Shown: positions 59,739 through 64,000 of the stretch, piece by piece
Position numbering within the stretch: the stretch's first letter is position 1
Layout of the letters: each line of letters starts with the position of its first letter
Assembly (NCBI RefSeq): GCF_000710775.1
Contig: NZ_JOJP01000001.1
Span: 376,764-440,763 of the forward strand
Direction of reading: 5' to 3'
DNA from: Endozoicomonas elysicola
GTDB taxonomy: Bacteria; Pseudomonadota; Gammaproteobacteria; Pseudomonadales; Endozoicomonadaceae
DNA: 64,000 nucleotides
Position numbers and translations under genes: made by a program
Notes under the pieces: model-generated
Told to the model about the DNA's origin: nothing
Databases searched by the model: none
The model's input: the letters and a program-made list of their open reading frames with translations, nothing else

Positions 59739-59950
59739 CGATATAACCAGGGCGCCTGGCTGTGGATATCTCCATGAAGCCAGGCCACAACAATAATAAC
59801 CATAATCAAAACGGTCAGACCGATACGAACTTTCAGAGAATTCAGCAGTTTTGGCGAACTCTTTTTCTCTGTCAGCAAAAAATAAAAGCCGGTACCCAGA
59901 CTGATAACCACGGCAAAGAAAAGAACAATAACGACGACTTTTATCCACAT
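59735..59950 (-). CDS. DUF2909-like twin-transmembrane small protein
   Basis: This 71-residue protein consists mainly of two hydrophobic helices (about residues 3-25 and 43-62) with a short basic loop between them. Small proteins of this type (DUF2909) are often encoded beside SURF1 and cytochrome oxidase genes, with Pseudomonas PA0109 as a positional counterpart. The function is unknown; a role in oxidase assembly is inferred from location only. It is transcribed against the operon. A DnaA box overlaps its start codon. Confidence 0.8.
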   Translation of the reverse strand: MWIKVVVIVLFFAVVISLGTGFYFLLTEKKSSPKLLNSLKVRIGLTVLIMVIIVVAWLHGDIHSQAPWLYR

Positions 59951-60014
59951 ATTTCTGGCTCAAGAAAGTTATCCACAAGACAAGTTCCTGAGATGAACTC
60001 AGTTTTTTTCCACA
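59941..60014. promoter_or_regulatory. DnaA-box cluster between DUF2909-like gene and SURF1 gene
   Basis: Perfect boxes TTATCCACA lie at 59941-59949 and 59969-59977, with a one-mismatch box TTTTCCACA at 60006-60014. All are on the plus strand. The first overlaps the start codon of the divergent small gene and the others lie upstream of SURF1. They may titrate DnaA or modulate these promoters. Confidence 0.5.
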
Positions 60015-60041
60015 CAATAGCATAGAAAGACTGTTCACTTG

Positions 60042-60758
60042 ATGTTTGGATTCAGATTGAAGTTGACCCTATTAGTGATTGCCATCCTGCCAGTGCTGGT
60101 GACTTTGGGTTTCTGGCAGCTATCACGTTACGAGCAGAAGTTGATGCTGGAGCAGGCTTATGAGTCCAGACATGCTCTTGAGCCGTATTCACTTTCTCAA
60201 GTACAGCATCACGATGACCCTTTGTACCTGCCCTTTACGGTCAGTGGCCGGTTTGATCTGGATCGATACTTTCTGCTGGATAATCAGGTTTTCCAGGGTG
60301 AGGCCGGGTATGAACTGTTCATGCCGTTTCTGACGGGTGACGGAGAGTGGTTGCTGATCGACCGAGGCTGGATTGTCGGTGGTGATCGAGAGCTGCTGCC
60401 TGAGGTGACGACAGATCCAGGGCATCTGGTACTGACTGGCTCTGCGTATAAGCCTCTGGGGAAACCCTTCATGCTGGCAGAAGATGTCTGGGAAGAAGGC
60501 TGGCCTAAACGCATTCAGGCGTTTGACCAGTTCAAAGTATCTGAAGCAATAGAAAGCGCTACACCGGATTTTTTCATGGTGCTCAGAGCGGGCCAGCCAG
60601 GAGCTGAACAGATTCGTCCCATGGTGATTAATCTGAAATCAGAGAAGCATCTGGGTTATGCCTTTCAATGGTTTGCCATGGCTCTGGTACTGCTCTTGCT
60701 GTATGGGTTCCAGATGATTCGTGCAGGTAAGAACAACAAGAACAAGCATGACGTATGA
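60042..60758 (+). CDS. SURF1-family cytochrome oxidase assembly protein
   Basis: This 238-residue protein starts at ATG 60042; a TTG immediately upstream is also open. It has two membrane helices at the ends (about residues 7-24 and 208-228) enclosing a periplasmic domain. The N-terminal LGFWQLSRYEQK and the mid-region LIDRGWIVGG are SURF1 signatures. SURF1 proteins help insert haem A into subunit I. It lies between coxC and the haem A synthase, as in Pseudomonas. Confidence 0.93.
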   Translation: MFGFRLKLTLLVIAILPVLVTLGFWQLSRYEQKLMLEQAYESRHALEPYSLSQVQHHDDPLYLPFTVSGRFDLDRYFLLDNQVFQGEAGYELFMPFLTGDGEWLLIDRGWIVGGDRELLPEVTTDPGHLVLTGSAYKPLGKPFMLAEDVWEEGWPKRIQAFDQFKVSEAIESATPDFFMVLRAGQPGAEQIRPMVINLKSEKHLGYAFQWFAMALVLLLLYGFQMIRAGKNNKNKHDV

Positions 60759-60765
60759 GGTGATC

Positions 60766-61353
60766 ATGACAACGACAACCAGCATTAATAAGAACCGGTT
60801 TCAGCTAGCCCTTGTCATTCTGATCCCATCCATAGCCATGGGGCTGGCCTGGATTATGTACTTTACCGGGGCGTGGATTCCGGAAGGTCGGACAAATAAA
60901 GGCGAGCTTTTATTACCTCCGGCCCAGTTTTCCGCTCTGCACCTTCAGAGTGGAGAAAAGAGCGTAGATGCAGCAGAGACAGAAGGGCTCTGGCGGGTTG
61001 TCGTGTTTGGCAGTACCCGTTGTGAAGAGTCGGAATGCATAGAAAGCCTCTATAAAACCCGTCAGGTGCATATTGCGCTCGGAAAGGAGTCTGACCGGGT
61101 GACCCGATTTTACATTGCCCCAGAAAAACCGGTGCCTTCCTCTGAACTTGAAACTGAACATCCGGGAATTTACTGGCTGAACGCAGATAAAAACCATGTG
61201 CAAACAGCGCTCGGTCTGAAGCATTGGCCAGAAAATCGTATTTTTATCATCGATCCTCTGGGTAATTTGATCATGGGGTATCAGGTTGATCAACCGGGTG
61301 GTGATTTGCTGAAAGATCTGAAAAAACTGCTGAAAGCATCCAATATTGGTTAA
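60766..61353 (+). CDS. Membrane-anchored oxidase-cluster protein (PA0111-like)
   Basis: This 195-residue protein from ATG 60766 (GAGG 6 bases upstream) has an N-terminal membrane helix (about residues 15-35) and a periplasmic domain with a thioredoxin-like pattern. CEESECIESLYK near 90 aligns with the region where SCO and thioredoxin folds carry redox cysteines, and RIFIIDPLGNLIMGY near 165 is typical of that fold. Pseudomonas has a counterpart at the same place. It probably assists oxidase assembly, but no activity is established here. Confidence 0.75.
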   Translation: MTTTTSINKNRFQLALVILIPSIAMGLAWIMYFTGAWIPEGRTNKGELLLPPAQFSALHLQSGEKSVDAAETEGLWRVVVFGSTRCEESECIESLYKTRQVHIALGKESDRVTRFYIAPEKPVPSSELETEHPGIYWLNADKNHVQTALGLKHWPENRIFIIDPLGNLIMGYQVDQPGGDLLKDLKKLLKASNIG

Positions 61354-61453
61354 TGGGTACTAAATGATTATTGAATCATTGGTTTTTATTTAATGTGGTA
61401 TTTTTTGGTTAAAAACAGGGTTGGTAATGGGTAGTCAACTCACTGGAGCGGTT

Positions 61454-62488
61454 ATGAAGAAAAAAGGATTTTATCTGGCTCTGATCGCTACGCTGCTGGC
61501 AAGCATCGTGGTTGGTCTGGGTGCCTATACAAGGCTGGTGCACGCCGGGCTGGGGTGTCCTGACTGGCCGGGTTGTTATGGGTTTCTGACCGTGCCGGAT
61601 ACTCAGCAGGAGATTGCTCACGCCGAGTCGCTCTTTCCAGGCGCGCCGGTTGAAGTGGATAAGGGGTGGGCGGAGATGATCCACCGCTATGTGGCCGGCG
61701 CTCTGATGCTCCTGGTGTTGATGATTGTAATTCAGGCATTCAAAAACCGACGTGAGCCGGGTCAACCTTTCAAGCTACCCATTCTGATCTTTGTATTGAT
61801 TACGCTGCAGGCCGCGTTTGGCATGTGGACAGTAACGCTTAAGCTGTGGCCTCAGGTCGTTACCGCTCATTTGCTGGGTGGCTTTGCTACCTTCAGTCTA
61901 CTGTTTCTCTTAACGTTAAGGTTGTCTGGGGTGCATCGAGAAAAAGTGCAGGACAAACCGTTCTATTTCCTGAAATGGCTTGCGGTAATAAGCCTGCTGG
62001 TGGTGGTTGGTCAGGTCAGTCTCGGTGGGTGGACGAGCTCCAACTATGCAGCGCTTGCCTGTCCTGATCTGCCCATGTGTCAGGGGCAATGGTTGCCACC
62101 CATGAATTTTGAGGAAGGGTTTGATGTGGGGCAGGATATAGGTCCAAATTATCTGGGTGGGCAGCTGCACGCTGAAGCCAGAACGGCCATACATTTTGCG
62201 CATCGAGTGGGAGCATTACTGACCGTAATATTACTGACGTTGCAAATGCTTATTGCACTCAAAGTGTCGTTCAGGGTTGGCGGACCTGTTGGGTCAACGG
62301 TTCGAAAAATGATGCTGCTGATTATGGTTATGTTGACGGTTCAAGTCGGGCTTGGCCTCAGCAATATAATCTGGAGTCTGCCATTGAGTATTGCCGTAGC
62401 GCATAACTTGGGTGGTGCGTTGTTATTGTTATCGCTGGTGGCCTATAACTACTTCTTATTCGGCGGCAGCAGGAGGGCTGGAGCATGA
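61454..62488 (+). CDS. ctaA: Haem A synthase (CtaA, COX15 family)
   Basis: This 344-residue integral membrane protein from ATG 61454 (GGAG 5 bases upstream) has about eight helices. The motifs [44 protein letters not shown] and VAHNLGG carry the haem-ligating histidines and the cysteine pair of the family. It oxidises haem O to haem A for the aa3-type oxidase. It overlaps the haem O synthase gene by 4 bases, so the two successive enzymes are coupled. Confidence 0.96.
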   Translation: MKKKGFYLALIATLLASIVVGLGAYTRLVHAGLGCPDWPGCYGFLTVPDTQQEIAHAESLFPGAPVEVDKGWAEMIHRYVAGALMLLVLMIVIQAFKNRREPGQPFKLPILIFVLITLQAAFGMWTVTLKLWPQVVTAHLLGGFATFSLLFLLTLRLSGVHREKVQDKPFYFLKWLAVISLLVVVGQVSLGGWTSSNYAALACPDLPMCQGQWLPPMNFEEGFDVGQDIGPNYLGGQLHAEARTAIHFAHRVGALLTVILLTLQMLIALKVSFRVGGPVGSTVRKMMLLIMVMLTVQVGLGLSNIIWSLPLSIAVAHNLGGALLLLSLVAYNYFLFGGSRRAGA

Positions 62489-63387
62489 GTCAAAGTAATG
62501 TATTACAGGCAGGGAGTGCCCACTGGCGGGATTATCTTGAGCTGACCAAGCCTAAGGTTGTCGCGCTGATGATTTTAACGTCTGTTATTGGTATGTACCT
62601 GGCGACGCCTGGTTGGGTGCCTCTGGATATTCTGTTCTTCGGTAATCTGGGGATTGCTCTTTGTGCTGGTGCCGCCGCAGTGATTAATCACGTTGTTGAT
62701 CGCCAGATTGATACCGTGATGGCGAGAACTCATAAGCGGCCGGTGGCCACTGGTAGGGTTGAACCACTTCAGGCAGTCATGTTTGCCTTTATTATCGGTT
62801 CGCTGGGCATGGCCATGCTGTTTGTGCTGGTTAATCCTCTGACGGCCTGGTTAACGTTTGCCTCCCTGATGGGCTATGCGGTGGTGTATACACTGATTCT
62901 TAAACGGGCAACACCACAGAATATTGTTATTGGTGGACTGGCCGGTGCGGCCCCTCCTCTGCTCGGTTGGACTGCTGTTACCGGACAGTTCGAAGGCCAT
63001 GGTCTTTTGCTGGTACTGATTATTTTTGCCTGGACACCACCTCACTTCTGGGCACTGGCGATCCACCGTAAAGAGGAGTATGCCAAAGCGGATGTTCCCA
63101 TGCTGCCCGTCACTCATGGCGAGGCTTACACCAAACTCCATATTCTGCTCTATACCATCATCATGTTCGTGGTCACCATGTTGCCATTTCTGACGGGGAT
63201 GAGTGGGGTGATCTATTTGATAGGGGCAACCCTTCTTGGTGCTCGTTTTCTGTACTGGTCGGTTGTTCTGCTTCGTGACAGCAGACCTCATGCCGCCATC
63301 AAGACCTTCAAGTTTTCGATAACCTATTTGATGCTGCTGTTTGTGGTGTTGCTGGTGGACCACTATTCATTTTATCTCTGGGTGTAA
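62485..63387 (+). CDS. ctaB: Protohaem IX farnesyltransferase (haem O synthase, CtaB/CyoE)
   Basis: This 300-residue UbiA-superfamily prenyltransferase has eight or nine helices and the two aspartate-rich loops: [19 protein letters not shown] near residue 68, and [20 protein letters not shown] near 190. It farnesylates protohaem IX to haem O, the substrate of CtaA. It starts within the ctaA stop region (ATGA) and is followed after a short gap by the SCO gene. The terminal oxidase requires this step. Confidence 0.97.
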   Translation: MSQSNVLQAGSAHWRDYLELTKPKVVALMILTSVIGMYLATPGWVPLDILFFGNLGIALCAGAAAVINHVVDRQIDTVMARTHKRPVATGRVEPLQAVMFAFIIGSLGMAMLFVLVNPLTAWLTFASLMGYAVVYTLILKRATPQNIVIGGLAGAAPPLLGWTAVTGQFEGHGLLLVLIIFAWTPPHFWALAIHRKEEYAKADVPMLPVTHGEAYTKLHILLYTIIMFVVTMLPFLTGMSGVIYLIGATLLGARFLYWSVVLLRDSRPHAAIKTFKFSITYLMLLFVVLLVDHYSFYLWV

Positions 63388-63396
63388 GGAGTACCT

Positions 63397-64000
63397 GTGG
63401 ACACAGAAAGGAGTAAGGGAGTGAAGAAGACGGTCACTATTTTGCTGGCAGCCGTCGCCGTGGTACTTGGGCTGACGGCGAATAAGTTCATGAACAAGCC
63501 GGCTTTATCTAAAGAGCAGCTGCAGCAGATGGGGGCGGTGGTGTTTGATACACCCAGGGCTTTCACCATGGAGGGGTTGGTTGACCATAATGGCCAGCCA
63601 TTTGCCGCAGAAAATCTTAAAGGACGCTGGAGCCTGGTCTATTTCGGTTTTACCTTCTGTCCTGATATCTGCCCGGCAACGCTGAGCCAGTTAAATAAGC
63701 TGGATGCACTGCTTAAGGAAAAGTCTCCGGAACTGGCGAAAGATATGCAGTACCTTATGGTGTCGGTGGATCCACGAAGAGATACGCCTGAAAAACTGAA
63801 AGGCTATGTGCCCTACTTCAATAAGGACTTTGTTGGGGTAACGGGAGAAATTACCAATATTTATAATCTTGCGGTTCAAATGAATGTGCCGTTTACACCG
63901 GTGGTTGATCCTGAGGATGAGTTTTACCTGGTGGATCATGGGGCAAATCTGGCATTGATTAATCCGAAAGGGGATTATCATGGGTTTATCCGGCCACCTT
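63397..64000 (+). CDS. SCO1/SenC-family copper chaperone (cut by window edge)
   Basis: This protein starts with GTG at 63397, which has AGGAG 6 bases upstream; GTG at 63421 is an alternative. It runs off the right edge after about 201 residues. An N-terminal membrane helix (residues 12-28) precedes a thioredoxin-like domain with the copper-binding pair Cys88 and Cys92 in FCPDIC and VSVDPRRDTPE near 130. VDHGANLALI near 184 carries the third copper ligand His. SCO proteins deliver copper to CuA of subunit II. The C-terminus is missing. Confidence 0.95.
   Translation, partial: MDTERSKGVKKTVTILLAAVAVVLGLTANKFMNKPALSKEQLQQMGAVVFDTPRAFTMEGLVDHNGQPFAAENLKGRWSLVYFGFTFCPDICPATLSQLNKLDALLKEKSPELAKDMQYLMVSVDPRRDTPEKLKGYVPYFNKDFVGVTGEITNIYNLAVQMNVPFTPVVDPEDEFYLVDHGANLALINPKGDYHGFIRPP

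Overview
This window looks like the replication-origin region of a gammaproteobacterial chromosome of moderate GC content. Gene order and protein sequences resemble the Pseudomonadales/Oceanospirillales, and an Endozoicomonas-like organism is plausible. That placement is an inference from gene order and family resemblance, not from a search. No tRNA, rRNA, CRISPR array, insertion sequence or prophage was seen.

Layout, left to right. (1) 0-1.9 kb, minus strand: parB (cut by the edge), parA and rsmG. (2) 2.1-3.5 kb: a convergent pair of likely murein-peptide enzymes (MpaA-like and YiiX-like). (3) 3.6-9 kb, minus strand: aroE, hemF, tsaC, purE, dprA and a LysM protein. (4) 9.2-17.1 kb, plus strand: an orphan YejA-like solute-binding protein, def, fmt, rsmB, trkA and trkH. 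(5) 17-23.7 kb: a permease, glyQ-glyS, gmhB, a PlsC-like acyltransferase and convergent gmhA. (6) 23.7-30.2 kb, minus strand: dnaA-dnaN-recF-gyrB, with two perfect parS sites inside recF. (7) 30.2-30.9 kb: a DnaA-box-rich, AT-rich intergenic region that is the best oriC candidate. (8) 30.9-39.7 kb, plus strand: rpmH, rnpA, yidD, yidC, a very large FimV-like protein with LysM-type repeats, and mnmE. (9) 39.7-44.4 kb, minus strand: an orphan gene and a ferric-iron ABC transporter. (10) 44.4-47 kb: a second DnaA-box cluster with a long AT-rich tract, then mnmG. (11) 47-54.3 kb: mixed genes including an ArsR regulator, MarC-like protein, gamma-carbonic-anhydrase-like protein, prlC, yheV-like gene and a flavin oxidase, with four orphan genes. 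(12) 55.4-64 kb: cytochrome c oxidase subunits and assembly genes (coxB, coxA, ctaG, coxC, SURF1, ctaA, ctaB, SCO, the last cut by the edge).

Compared with the known Pseudomonas order (parB-parA-rsmG-mnmG-mnmE-yidC-yidD-rnpA-rpmH-oriC-dnaA-dnaN-recF-gyrB ... glyQS ... trkA-rsmB-fmt-def ... aroE ... prlC ... cox), the block from about 2 kb to 47 kb is inverted as one unit. Both junctions agree with this reading: rsmG has been separated from mnmG, and the aroE side has been separated from prlC and cox.

The most unusual locus is 33877-38210. A secreted protein with a FimV-type N-terminus carries ten LysM-like units in frame. A nine-A run sits immediately before its stop codon, and the -1 frame encodes two more units. 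This could be slippage, phase variation, a recent mutation or a sequencing error. Other points worth attention are the possible second origin upstream of mnmG, the DnaA boxes near SURF1 and glyQ, and a PurE with altered motifs and no purK beside it.
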